A DNA stretch of 64,000 bases from Salinimicrobium sp050750585 (GTDB lineage Bacteria > Bacteroidota > Bacteroidia > Flavobacteriales > Flavobacteriaceae), in assembly GCF_050750585.1 (NCBI RefSeq), contig NZ_JBOJLM010000009.1, positions 62,001-126,000 on the forward strand, read 5' to 3'. A program made the translations under genes and the position numbers. Each line of letters starts with the position of its first letter. The stretch's first letter is position 1. The notes under the pieces are model-generated. The model ran no database searches, was not told where the DNA came from, and saw nothing but the letters and a program-made list of their open reading frames with translations. Positions 25,669 to 34,277 of the stretch are shown here, piece by piece.

Positions 25669-25712
25669 AAAAGAAAAAGAGGCTGTCTGAAAAGGCCGCC
25701 TCTTTTTCTTTT
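25669..25712. terminator. Bidirectional intrinsic terminator
   Basis: AAAAGAAAAAGAGGC (25669-25683) and GCCTCTTTTTCTTTT (25698-25712) form a perfect 15-bp stem. It lies between the convergent tlpA-like gene and the SIMPL gene, with A-tracts and T-tracts suitable for termination in both directions. Confidence 0.88.
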
Positions 25713-25725
25713 AATCATCTTCAGT

Positions 25726-26400
25726 TTAATCGAGCTGAAATTCAACATTAACCTTTACGGTTACTTCCATTTCACCCGGAGCAATAGTTTGCTGTCCAGA
25801 ACTGTCAGATTTCATTTCCATCACACGATAAACCGGCTGGTAATGATCTGTTTGTACTTCGTTGATATGAACTGCTTTTCCGGCACGCTGACCTAAAGCA
25901 GAGGCATATTCTTCAGCTTTCATTTTCGCATTCAAAACTGCCTTTTCTCGCGCTTCAGATTGTAATTGATCCTTTTTAGAGGTCATAAATTCGATCCCGT
26001 CAATTCTGTTAAGCCCCGATTCTAATAAACCAGACATAATTTTTTCATAATCCTTCAGGTTTACCAATTCAATAGAGATGGCCTGGTTAGCCGAATACAT
26101 GGTGTCTTTTGTATTGTAATTAACCTCTTTATTTAATCTCATATATTCCGTCTGAATATATTTTGAGGCTACCCCCTGAGACTTTAAGTACTTAATAACC
26201 TGATCGACTACTTTATCATTTTCACGCTTCACCTCGGCAGCAGTTTTCCCGGTATGTTCAATCCTGGAGTTAATAAGGACTTTATCGGGTACTACATTTA
26301 CAGTTCCGGTACCTAAAACGGAAACAGAGGGAAATGGCTTATCTTGCGCAAAGCCTACAGAGTAGCCAAAAATGGCAATTAGAAGAAGAAACTTTTTCAT
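25726..26400 (-). CDS. Exported SIMPL (DUF541) domain protein
   Basis: 224 residues from ATG 26400, chosen because a clear signal peptide starts there (MKKFLLLIAIFGYSVGFAQ). The frame extends upstream to 26442, but that part is not signal-like. The mature part begins SVSVLGTGTVNVVPDKVLI, the typical start of SIMPL proteins, and ends in EMEVTVKVNVEFQLD. These are periplasmic or surface proteins of poorly known role, some linked to oxidative stress. The rhomboid gene is 44 bases upstream on the same strand. Confidence 0.9.
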   Translation of the reverse strand: MKKFLLLIAIFGYSVGFAQDKPFPSVSVLGTGTVNVVPDKVLINSRIEHTGKTAAEVKRENDKVVDQVIKYLKSQGVASKYIQTEYMRLNKEVNYNTKDTMYSANQAISIELVNLKDYEKIMSGLLESGLNRIDGIEFMTSKKDQLQSEAREKAVLNAKMKAEEYASALGQRAGKAVHINEVQTDHYQPVYRVMEMKSDSSGQQTIAPGEMEVTVKVNVEFQLD

Positions 26401-26444
26401 AATCTTTATGGTTTTACAAGATGTTTTCAAATTCAGTGCCAATG

Positions 26445-27095
26445 TCAGAATTTACCGGTCTTTTGTAGGAAAAATAACAGAACAATAGGAATAGCCAGTA
26501 GAATCACCATAAACAAACTTGTGGCAAACAATTGCGGAACAAGAACCAGAGTGAGGATATAACCTCCCACAGCACCACCAAAATGGGCATCATGCCCTAT
26601 ATTCCCTATCCTGTTTTTCATTCCGTAGATTGAATACAGCATATAGCCAATCCCGAAGACATATGCAGGAATGGGTATTGGAATAAAAAACATGTACAGG
26701 CTCATATCGGGATATAATAAAATAGCGGCGTAGATTATACCCGAGACAGCACCGCTTGCTCCCACCGCATTATACTGATATTCATCTTTATGAAAATAGT
26801 AAGATAAAAGGTTACCCAGCAAGAGACTGGCAACATAGATCAATAAGAAGCTGAAACTACCCAGGGAGCCAATGACTACATCGGCAAAGAAGTAGAGTGT
26901 AAGCATATTTAGAAAAAGATGTGCAGTATCTACATGCAAAAACCCTGATGTGAGCACCCTTATCTTCTCACCTCTTTTTACTGCTGCCGAATTGAACTTG
27001 TACTTTTCAAAAAAAGCATGATCATTAAAACCTTTAAAAGAAAAAATAATATTTGCTGCTATGACTACAATTGTAATCAAGTCGAAATCTCCCAT
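26445..27095 (-). CDS. Rhomboid-family intramembrane serine protease
   Basis: 216 residues with about six membrane helices. Catalytic serine S114 lies in GASGAVSGI, and the catalytic histidine is probably H171 in GHDAHFGGAVGG. The N-terminal HVDTAHLFLNMLTLYFF carries the conserved H-x-x-x-N region. It should cleave membrane-anchored substrates in the inner membrane; the substrates are unknown. It may be co-transcribed with the SIMPL gene. Confidence 0.95.
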   Translation of the reverse strand: MGDFDLITIVVIAANIIFSFKGFNDHAFFEKYKFNSAAVKRGEKIRVLTSGFLHVDTAHLFLNMLTLYFFADVVIGSLGSFSFLLIYVASLLLGNLLSYYFHKDEYQYNAVGASGAVSGIIYAAILLYPDMSLYMFFIPIPIPAYVFGIGYMLYSIYGMKNRIGNIGHDAHFGGAVGGYILTLVLVPQLFATSLFMVILLAIPIVLLFFLQKTGKF

Positions 27096-27125
27096 TAATG
27101 CAAAAATTTAGTTCCAAATATACCA

Positions 27126-27133
27126 TATATTTG
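27126..27133 (+). promoter_or_regulatory. TAnnTTTG -7-like box upstream of the acyltransferase gene
   Basis: TATATTTG at 27126-27133 matches the Bacteroidota -7 box and lies 16 bases before the ATG at 27150. A -33 TTG at correct spacing is not evident. Confidence 0.4.
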
Positions 27134-27149
27134 CCTAAATGACTTTTGC

Positions 27150-28058
27150 ATGCAGCGTTTAGTTTTCTGGTTGGTTTATCCATTTTTATGGCTAATTTCA
27201 ATTTTACCTTTCAGCCTTTTTTATCTCTTTTCTGATCTTGTCTACTTAATTGTATACTACATAGCCAGATATAGAAGAAAGACAGTAAATGAAAACCTGA
27301 GGCTGGTATTTCCTGAAAAATCTGACAAAGAAATAAAGAAGATCAGAAAACAATTTTACCACCACATGGTAGATATGTTTTTAGAGATGATCAAAAGCCT
27401 TTCTATTTCAAATGAAGAATTGAAAAAGCGATTTTGCTTTACAAATCCTGAAGAAATTGACAAAATAAGGGCTATGGATAAGAGCATACTGCTCGCCTGC
27501 GGCCATTATGCCAGCTATGAATGGATGAACGCCCTCGAACTCTACGACCTAAAACATGAGAGCTTCGGGATATATAAGAAAATAAAGAATCGCTATTTTG
27601 ATCAACTTGTTAAAGATATAAGGGGTCGTTATAATACGGAACTCATTCCTTCAAGTAAAGCCACAAAAACTATTACTGATAATCAGCACAATGGTATTTG
27701 CGGCATCTATGCTTTAATTGCAGATCAATCTCCCAAACTTTCCCGCACCCGGGCATGGATCAGTTTTATGGGTATAAAGTCGCCCGTTTTCATGGGATTG
27801 GAAAAACTATCACACACTTTAGACATGGCGGTAGTTTACCTGCACGTGGAAAAAGTAAAAAGAGGCCATTATGTAGCCTCTTTTAAAACTATTTCATACG
27901 AACCGACTAAAGAGCCCGATTATTTTATAACACGTAAGTATATTGAGCTTCTTGAAGAACAGATAAGAGAAAAACCCCAGTACTACCTTTGGACCCACAA
28001 AAGATGGAAACACAGGAATGCTTCAATACCTAATGATGCTGTGATCATTAAAGATTAG
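27150..28058 (+). CDS. LpxL/HtrB-type lipid A or lysophospholipid acyltransferase
   Basis: 302 residues. An N-terminal hydrophobic segment (about 5-45) anchors the protein, and NENLRLVFPEKSDKEI is typical of the HtrB/LpxL family. The catalytic H-x4-E motif is in ACGHYASYEW (H and E separated by four residues). Such enzymes add secondary acyl chains during lipid A synthesis or to ornithine or other lipids at the inner membrane. The 3' end overlaps the convergent glmM by 11 bases. Confidence 0.92.
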   Translation: MQRLVFWLVYPFLWLISILPFSLFYLFSDLVYLIVYYIARYRRKTVNENLRLVFPEKSDKEIKKIRKQFYHHMVDMFLEMIKSLSISNEELKKRFCFTNPEEIDKIRAMDKSILLACGHYASYEWMNALELYDLKHESFGIYKKIKNRYFDQLVKDIRGRYNTELIPSSKATKTITDNQHNGICGIYALIADQSPKLSRTRAWISFMGIKSPVFMGLEKLSHTLDMAVVYLHVEKVKRGHYVASFKTISYEPTKEPDYFITRKYIELLEEQIREKPQYYLWTHKRWKHRNASIPNDAVIIKD

Positions 28059-29436
28059 CAATTTTCTTTATCTCTGCAATCATTTCTTCAGCCACTTCAT
28101 CGGCTTTTCCCTGTGTTTTAGCTTCAGTATAGATCCTTATAATGGGCTCTGTATTTGATTTTCTCAAATGCACCCAATGTTCAGAGAAATCTATTTTCAC
28201 ACCATCTACAGTACTTACCTGTTCAGCAGAGTATTTTTGAGCCACCAGCTTAAGAATGTTATCTACATCAAGTTGAGGCGTGAGCGCTATTTTATTTTTG
28301 CTCATAAAATACGAAGGATACGATTTACGAATTTCTGAAACCTTCATTTTCTTTTCGGCCAGGAAAGTTAGAAAGAGACCCACACCTACAAGGCTGTCCC
28401 TTCCGTAGTGCAATTCAGGGTAAATAATTCCTCCGTTACCTTCACCTCCAATAACAGCATCATTCTGCTTCATTAACTCCACCACATTTACTTCACCCAC
28501 TGCACTGGCTTCATAATTCCCTCCATGTTTCTGGGTAACATCGCGCAGGGCACGGGATGAAGAAAGGTTACTAACCGTATTGCCCGGGGTTTTACTCAAA
28601 ACGTAATCGGCGCAAGCCACCAGGGTATACTCTTCACCAAACATTTCACCTTCCTCTGTAATAAATGCCAGCCTGTCAACATCGGGATCAACTACAATTC
28701 CCAGGTCTGCCTTGCTCTTTTTTACAAGATCACATATTTCTGAAAGATGTTCTTTTAAAGGTTCGGGGTTATGCGGAAAATCTCCTGTGGGCTCACAGTA
28801 AAGTTCAACCACCTCTACTCCCAACCTCTTCAAAAGCTTGGGAATGGCAATTCCTCCTGTAGAATTCACTGCATCAACGGCAACAGTAAATCCTGCTTCA
28901 GCAATTTTTTTAGCATCAACCAATGGAAGCATTACCACCTCTTCAATATGAGTATCAATGTAATGGTCTACCCTGGTTATTTTGCCGAGCTCATCGACTT
29001 CAGCAAAAGAGAAGTCAGCTTTTTCAGCCATTTCAAGAATTTCAGCGCCGTCGTCTCCACTTAAGAATTCTCCTTTCTCATTAAGCAGTTTTAAGGCGTT
29101 CCACTGTTTGGGATTATGGCTGGCAGTAAGTATAATTCCTCCATTTGCCTTTTCTAAAGGAACTGCAATCTCTACAGTAGGAGTGGTAGAAAGATCAAGA
29201 TCAATAACATCAATACCAAGCCCTGTGAGGGTATTCATTACAAGTTGCTGAATCATAGGGCCCGAAATTCTCGCGTCACGTCCCACTACCACAGTAGTAT
29301 TTTTGCCCTGATGCCTTTGTTTAAGCCAGCTCCCATAAGCAGCAGCAAACTTCACCGCATCAATAGGCGTTAAATTTTCTGAAGGTTTACCCCCAATAGT
29401 TCCACGAATTCCCGATATCGATTTTATTAAAGTCAT
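28048..29436 (-). CDS. glmM: Phosphoglucosamine mutase GlmM
   Basis: 462 residues of the phosphohexomutase superfamily. The phosphoserine is S106 in ILTASHNPKQWNALK; metal is held by DPDVDRL; sugar specificity lies in GGEGNGGIIYPELHYGRD; the C-terminal RKSNTEPIIRIYTEA binds phosphate. It converts glucosamine-6-phosphate to glucosamine-1-phosphate for UDP-GlcNAc. In Bacteroidota close homologues may also act as phosphomannomutase or phosphoglucomutase, so the specificity is inferred. Confidence 0.9.
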   Translation of the reverse strand: MTLIKSISGIRGTIGGKPSENLTPIDAVKFAAAYGSWLKQRHQGKNTTVVVGRDARISGPMIQQLVMNTLTGLGIDVIDLDLSTTPTVEIAVPLEKANGGIILTASHNPKQWNALKLLNEKGEFLSGDDGAEILEMAEKADFSFAEVDELGKITRVDHYIDTHIEEVVMLPLVDAKKIAEAGFTVAVDAVNSTGGIAIPKLLKRLGVEVVELYCEPTGDFPHNPEPLKEHLSEICDLVKKSKADLGIVVDPDVDRLAFITEEGEMFGEEYTLVACADYVLSKTPGNTVSNLSSSRALRDVTQKHGGNYEASAVGEVNVVELMKQNDAVIGGEGNGGIIYPELHYGRDSLVGVGLFLTFLAEKKMKVSEIRKSYPSYFMSKNKIALTPQLDVDNILKLVAQKYSAEQVSTVDGVKIDFSEHWVHLRKSNTEPIIRIYTEAKTQGKADEVAEEMIAEIKKIANL

Positions 29437-29586
29437 AAATATATTTTCAAATAGTTGTCAAAAATGTCATTTTCTTAACCTCTTTTTCTGCGGAAGTTAT
29501 AAAATGCCGTACAAAGATACTCTCCTTCTGAAGCCTTCCCAAACCTTAACATAATTTAAACATCAAGATTAATTACCTTAGCCCGA

Positions 29587-30171
29587 ATGAATTTTCTTGC
29601 CCATATATATCTCTCGGGAGATAATGAAGATCTCATCCTGGGAAACTTTATAGCCGATTCTATTAAAGGAAGAAAGTACCTTCGGTACCCGCCTGGAGTT
29701 CAAAAGGGCATCCTCCTTCACCGGGAAATTGATTCGTATACCGATTCTCATCCCCTCGTAAAAAGAAGTACTGCAAAACTACACAAGAATTACAGTCATT
29801 ATAGCGGAGTAATCGTAGATATATTTTATGATCACTTTCTCGCATCCCGCTGGGAAGATTATTCTTCGGTTCCTCTGGAAAATTTTGTGTCTAATTTTTA
29901 TAAGCTCCTGCAACAGAGATTTGATTTACTACCGGCTCCAATTCAAAACTTTCTTCCTTACATGGTTTCAGAAAACTGGCTTTTAAGCTATGCAAGTGTT
30001 GAAGGGATAGCAAGAATCCTTTACCAAATGAACATTAGAACAAAAAATATCGTTCAAATGGATAAAGCAGTAAATGATCTAAAGGAACATTACAATGATT
30101 TTTCTAACGATTTTCAAGAATTTTTTCCTGAGCTTCAAAAATTTTCTCAAGCTAAAATAGCCAATCTATAG
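29587..30171 (+). CDS. AcpH-like (DUF479) acyl-carrier-protein phosphodiesterase family protein
   Basis: 194 residues. The start MNFLAHIYLSGDNEDLILGN, with FIADSIKG and ILLHREIDSYTDSHP, is the HD-like metal-binding pattern of the AcpH/DUF479 family. E. coli AcpH removes phosphopantetheine from ACP; many homologues are untested. The gene stands alone, divergent from glmM. Confidence 0.9.
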   Translation: MNFLAHIYLSGDNEDLILGNFIADSIKGRKYLRYPPGVQKGILLHREIDSYTDSHPLVKRSTAKLHKNYSHYSGVIVDIFYDHFLASRWEDYSSVPLENFVSNFYKLLQQRFDLLPAPIQNFLPYMVSENWLLSYASVEGIARILYQMNIRTKNIVQMDKAVNDLKEHYNDFSNDFQEFFPELQKFSQAKIANL

Positions 30172-30281
30172 AGGCTGAAAAATAGTATTATAGATGCTTT
30201 CTTCAGCGTCTAAGCACACAAGCTCCATCAAAAAAAGCAAACTACTTTAAGAAATTTAGAACTTCATTCCCGTAAATGAGA

Positions 30282-30304
30282 AAAGCCGCTATTAAAGCGG
30301 CTTT
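30282..30304 (-). terminator. Terminator after the VWA lipoprotein gene
   Basis: AAAGCCGCT at 30282-30290 pairs with AGCGGCTTT at 30296-30304 around a 5-base loop. On the minus strand it follows the stop of the VWA lipoprotein by about 28 bases and is followed by TTCTCATTT. Confidence 0.7.
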
Positions 30305-30332
30305 AATTTAAATATTTATAAATCAACTTGTT

Positions 30333-31853
30333 CTAGAGAGTATATCCAAGGTTTTGAAGTGCTGAAACAATTAGACCTTCATAATATGCTGGAGAATCTC
30401 CGGGGTTTACATCATACACATACCCAAATTCAGATCTATCAGAAAGGCCATAGGCTCCTGCATAATTTCCGGTTCCATTCTCTACATAAGAAACGAATTT
30501 TGCAAAATTCTCTGCATCAGGCGAATTTGGTGTTGCTACCTGGAATATAATTCCATTATACGAATTTGATGGCCAAATGGCTAATCTCGTTCTTAACGTC
30601 TCAATGTCTGAGGAATAAGTAGTTGTTCGGGCTGTGTTTTCATCCCAGGTACCTACCCAGTCTGTATAACTGAAAACAGCTTCATCCTGGAAAATCAAAG
30701 CAATTGAATTCCCGCTGGGAGATTCCCCTCTCAAGTTGAGGAAATGCATTGTTCTTTCACTAGCATCAGCAATTACCTGAACTTTTTCATCGTAAAGTGC
30801 ATCATCATTATTGTATAATCCAATTAATGCAGCTCTAAGAAGCGTATTTCTCATTTCTTGCAGCGGAAGTAAAGTGTTATCCATAGATCCGGAAGAATCA
30901 AAATAAATATAGATATTGGTATCGGCATTAATTACAGGAGTAGAATCACATCCTATTCTTATGTGATGGTAACCGGGTTCTTGTCCTTCTAAGGCAATGA
31001 TACTTTCCTGAGTTATCTCAAAATCATAATAGTCGGTTGCATCTGCAGAATAATCAAGATCTTCATGATCCATAACCGTTACCCTTGCATAATATGTATC
31101 ATCTCCAAGATCTGGTAGTGCAAAACATAACACAGAAGCCGAAGGCCATTCCCCTGCCATAGTAATTGAATTTGTATCGTTATTTAGTATCACTTCTTCA
31201 GTCATTGCTTCATCAGAATAGACATCAATATTGAAGTAAGCAGGATACTCTCTTCCTGTTTCATCATCACAATAGTTAATGAATACGCAGTAGCTGTTTT
31301 CAACTTCAATAACGTCAAAATCAAAGAAGGGATATCCATAAGCTGCTTCTTCCCTGGCATAATAGCAGAGAACATCTACATCAATGTAAGGTTTTGTTCC
31401 TGCTGCCAATTCAATGGTCATTGGAAGAGCATCACCCACTTCAGGTTCAAAAGCTCCACCTTCCCTGGGGGCCACCCAAAGCACCTGGTCACCGGCATCA
31501 TATACCGCAAAATGCTGTAAATAATAAGTACCTGCAGGTACAGCCAACTCTTCAGAGTAGGTAGTCTCCCATGAGCCTCCGTTATTCACGAGACCTACTT
31601 CAACTAAATCATAATCACCTTCTTCTGCATCTTCAGCAGTTGACCAGCCGAGCATCACGTAAGCAGGTTCAACTTCTCTACACTGCATTTCAGATTGTTT
31701 ATTCTGTTGATTAAACGAATTAAGTAAGGACCTGAATGTTAATTGAACTGTTTCTGGATCTGTAGAAGACATCTCTGCTTCATCTTTAGAACAGGAGGTG
31801 AAAAGCATTGCGAAAATTGCCACACAGACAACCGAAAGTTTAAAATTTTTCAT
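30333..31853 (-). CDS. Array lipoprotein A: constant N-terminal module plus VWA domain
   Basis: 506 residues from ATG 31853, chosen because MKNFKLSVVCVAIFAMLFTS leads into a lipobox with SCSKDE. The N-terminal 280 residues form a module shared with three neighbouring genes; it contains AYGYPFFDFDVIEVENSYC, then NYCDDETGREYPAYF, and ends at YHHIRIGCD. The C-terminal 200 residues start NIYIYFDSSGSM, a MIDAS-type metal site of a von Willebrand factor A domain, suggesting adhesion or metal-dependent binding. The protein is probably exposed on the cell surface. It is the most downstream gene of the array. The function of the shared module is unknown to me. Confidence 0.85.
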   Translation of the reverse strand: MKNFKLSVVCVAIFAMLFTSCSKDEAEMSSTDPETVQLTFRSLLNSFNQQNKQSEMQCREVEPAYVMLGWSTAEDAEEGDYDLVEVGLVNNGGSWETTYSEELAVPAGTYYLQHFAVYDAGDQVLWVAPREGGAFEPEVGDALPMTIELAAGTKPYIDVDVLCYYAREEAAYGYPFFDFDVIEVENSYCVFINYCDDETGREYPAYFNIDVYSDEAMTEEVILNNDTNSITMAGEWPSASVLCFALPDLGDDTYYARVTVMDHEDLDYSADATDYYDFEITQESIIALEGQEPGYHHIRIGCDSTPVINADTNIYIYFDSSGSMDNTLLPLQEMRNTLLRAALIGLYNNDDALYDEKVQVIADASERTMHFLNLRGESPSGNSIALIFQDEAVFSYTDWVGTWDENTARTTTYSSDIETLRTRLAIWPSNSYNGIIFQVATPNSPDAENFAKFVSYVENGTGNYAGAYGLSDRSEFGYVYDVNPGDSPAYYEGLIVSALQNLGYTL

Positions 31854-32359
31854 AATAATATATTGGTTTTTGGTTAATAAATAAATGTATTTCAACTGGT
31901 TATGCCTTCAGGGAGGGACTCCGGTACGAAAAGAAAGGTAGGGACGTACCCGATCTATTGAGAAGAAAAAATTATTTTTAATTCTGATGTATATACTACA
32001 ATCCATATCAACTGAAGGTTAGTGTTCAATTAACAATTCAACTATGGAGGAATGTGGAGGAAATATAGTTGCCTGAGGGAGTGGTAACTAACAATGTAAA
32101 TATATAAATATATGACAGTCAAAAGAATAAGGGTAAACCCTACTTCTTGTAATTTTAAATCTTAATCTTGGTTCTTTAAAGAGAAGAGAAAAAGGCAGCC
32201 CTGGTAAGTAGAAATTTTCTACACTTATTAAAGAAATCTGTGGAAAAAATCTACAACCATCTCTATAGGTTGAAGCCGCTCTTAATTAACTTCTTTGGAA
32301 ACGAATTCCATAAAAAAACCCGGCTGAATAGCCGGGTTTTAAATTCTATATATTGGAGT
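31854..32359. other. 506-base leader region of lipoprotein A
   Basis: The region between the astacin gene and lipoprotein A holds the astacin terminator at 32315-32340 and otherwise no convincing gene. Near 31919-31964 there are GC-richer words (GGGACTCCGGTACG and GGGACGTACCCGAT). No consensus promoter was found by eye. A long untranslated leader for gene A is possible. Confidence 0.5.
32315..32340 (-). terminator. Terminator after the astacin gene
   Basis: AAAACCCGGCT (32315-32325) and AGCCGGGTTTT (32330-32340) form an 11-bp stem with a 4-base loop. On the minus strand the stem is followed by a run of seven T. It lies 20 bases after the astacin stop codon. Confidence 0.92.
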
Positions 32360-33421
32360 TTATGCTTTATAGTACCAGTATCCTCCTCTTGAAAATACTT
32401 CTTTCCATCCATAGATTCTGGAATAGTAAAACCAGGAGTCATTTTTTCTAAGAAGATAGACTCCGTAAACTGTGTAATATTCACCATTAACATAAGTCTC
32501 TTCTTTAGTACCGCTGGTAGTTTCTTCTTTACCAGATGTATAAGGATACATATTATTTATACCTGTCTTATCACCTGAAGACAAAGCAGATCTTTGTACA
32601 TTATATGTGTTACCACTTTTGGTTGTAATAGTAGGTTTTCCATTACTTGAAAAAGAATATGGACCATACATCATAATAGATCCAAAATCAAGAGCACTGG
32701 TGAACTCATCTCCATCCATACCTTGTTCAGCGTAAGTCTGGAAATTGTATTCTCTTCCACTTTGAATATTGTCGTAATGTACTGTAATATAGTTATTCCT
32801 ATCTACACGACTCTGTTCGTGCCAAAGCCCTATGGCATGGCCAATCTCGTGAATTGTATTTCCGGTTGAGCAAGCTGTAGACAAAGTAATATTTTGTCTA
32901 CCTCCTATCATACCCACGTAAGATGAACAACCAGAACCGGTTACAAAATTAATATAATTAGATTGGGTAGTTCTCTCAACAAAGTCAATATTAGTATTGG
33001 CTTCCCAGTGCTTTATAGCATCATAAACACGGTTTTTGTTATCGAGTGAACTCTCTATAGCATAGTAAACAGTATTGTTTGGCCATCGGCCTGATGTTCG
33101 CCCCACACTTTTAGTTTCTGGAACAACTTCACCTTCTTCAAAAACCACCTTCACTTCCTGGTGGCTCACTAAAGACGGGGGCAAAAGAATATCTCCTTCA
33201 TAGATATAATCACCATTAAACTGTTCAACGGCAAATTGTTGCCCTGCATAATAAACATTTGTTGAAGCGCCGGGATTAGGGTTAGCAAATTCCGTCATGA
33301 TCTCCTGATTTTCAGAGAGATCAGTACTTCCAATATTTTCCAATTCTTCAGGACTATCTTTACTACAGGAAATTAGGGAGGCTAATGCTGGTAGTAATAC
33401 AGCGAATTTCAAATTTTTCAT
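32360..33421 (-). CDS. Astacin-family (M12A) metalloprotease lipoprotein
   Basis: 353 residues from ATG 33421, chosen because MKNLKFAVLLPALASLISCS is a lipoprotein signal with C19. The longer frame to 33505 adds a non-signal extension. The zinc site is HEIGHAIGLWHEQSRVDR (H191, E192, H195, H201) and the Met-turn is SIMMYG (about 249-254), as in astacins such as flavastacin. A short C-terminal aromatic segment follows (KNDSWFYYSRIYGWKEVFSR). It should be a surface or periplasmic endopeptidase. Its position inside the lipoprotein array suggests it may process those proteins or share their regulation; that is inference. Confidence 0.93.
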   Translation of the reverse strand: MKNLKFAVLLPALASLISCSKDSPEELENIGSTDLSENQEIMTEFANPNPGASTNVYYAGQQFAVEQFNGDYIYEGDILLPPSLVSHQEVKVVFEEGEVVPETKSVGRTSGRWPNNTVYYAIESSLDNKNRVYDAIKHWEANTNIDFVERTTQSNYINFVTGSGCSSYVGMIGGRQNITLSTACSTGNTIHEIGHAIGLWHEQSRVDRNNYITVHYDNIQSGREYNFQTYAEQGMDGDEFTSALDFGSIMMYGPYSFSSNGKPTITTKSGNTYNVQRSALSSGDKTGINNMYPYTSGKEETTSGTKEETYVNGEYYTVYGVYLLRKNDSWFYYSRIYGWKEVFSRGGYWYYKA

Positions 33422-34020
33422 AAGTAGGTAATTGTGATTTTTGGGTGCTGTAGATTTGGGATTTACAGGACCAATTGTTTTAACTGATTTTTTAATGACG
33501 TTCATTTTTAGTTAATTAAAAGCATTTAAAAACAAAAAAGAATCTTAATATTCTTCACTTGAATCAATACTTGTAATAACTGTGCCAAGAAAAATTTAAT
33601 ACTTTTTAACAATAAAATACGTCGAGGTCGGAGGTTGAATTGGGTTATCTGTTTCGTATGACATTCGATTTTAAAAGGTTGCACATATAAAAAAAATTAA
33701 CATGGGCAAAATTATAAATTATAATTTCATTAAGAACTGTTTAATAAATTTTAACACACTGTGAATCAACAACTTTATTATTTCTAATAGTGAAATTCAG
33801 TGAATAAAATGCTAAAAGGCTACAGATGTTTTGTAAGGATTATGAAGAAAACTGCGAAGAAAACAAAAGTTTTGTAGGGAATTGCAGCAAATTAAATGTT
33901 GCTATTATCGAGATATAATTTGAATTACTGGTTAGAAGATATAATTCAAGATACTCCACTCCTATTTTTGGCCGATGCTAAAAACCAAATTCCTTAGCTT
34001 CTAGAGTGATCTTAAAGATA

Positions 34021-34054
34021 AAAGAGGGTCAAAATGCCATTTTTGACCCTCTTT
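34021..34054. terminator. Perfect 14-bp hairpin in the B-astacin spacer
   Basis: AAAGAGGGTCAAAA (34021-34034) and TTTTGACCCTCTTT (34041-34054) pair perfectly around a 6-base loop. It lies 224 bases after the stop of lipoprotein B on the minus strand. It looks like an intrinsic terminator, but no gene ends directly before it, so an unrecognised small RNA or a lost gene may precede it. Confidence 0.7.
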
Positions 34055-34157
34055 ATTGCAAAATTAAATGGTTTTTGGGAGTAGCTTTCAAAAATGATTC
34101 TCGTATAAGCTTTTGAATTAGGATATAGATAATAAGTTTGTTGAGTAAACACAAAAA

Positions 34158-34255
34158 GGCTGTTTTAATGACTAATTTCCGTTCCGATAAACCTTTCTCC
34201 TGGTTCTTGAATTCTGAATTAAATCAGAATAAACGGTTAATCGCCTAAAACAGCC
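34158..34255 (-). repeat. Inverted repeat downstream of lipoprotein B
   Basis: GGCTGTTTTA at 34158-34167 and TAAAACAGCC at 34246-34255 are exact inverted copies 78 bases apart, just after the stop of gene B. A smaller hairpin (TTCTGA-ATTAAA-TCAGAA) lies between them. The same GGCTGTTTT word forms the terminator at 44236-44273, so this may be a split or decayed terminator. Confidence 0.5.
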
Positions 34256-34277
34256 CCTTGTTACTTTCAGATATATA

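Larger units (their letters stand above)
33422..34277. other. 856-base spacer between lipoprotein B and the astacin gene
   Basis: No open frame with protein-like features was found. It holds the 14-bp hairpin at 34021-34054, an inverted pair GGCTGTTTTA (34158-34167) and TAAAACAGCC (34246-34255), and very AT-rich sequence with a perfect AT palindrome (AAATTATA-AAT-TATAATTT) near 33713. The inverted pair encloses a smaller hairpin (TTCTGA/TCAGAA), so a structured RNA or the 3' end of the B transcript is possible. Confidence 0.55.

Noticed and set aside
33712..33732. AT-only palindrome AAATTATA-AAT-TATAATTT as an operator
   Set aside because: In DNA this rich in A and T, such palindromes are expected by chance and no promoter is located there.
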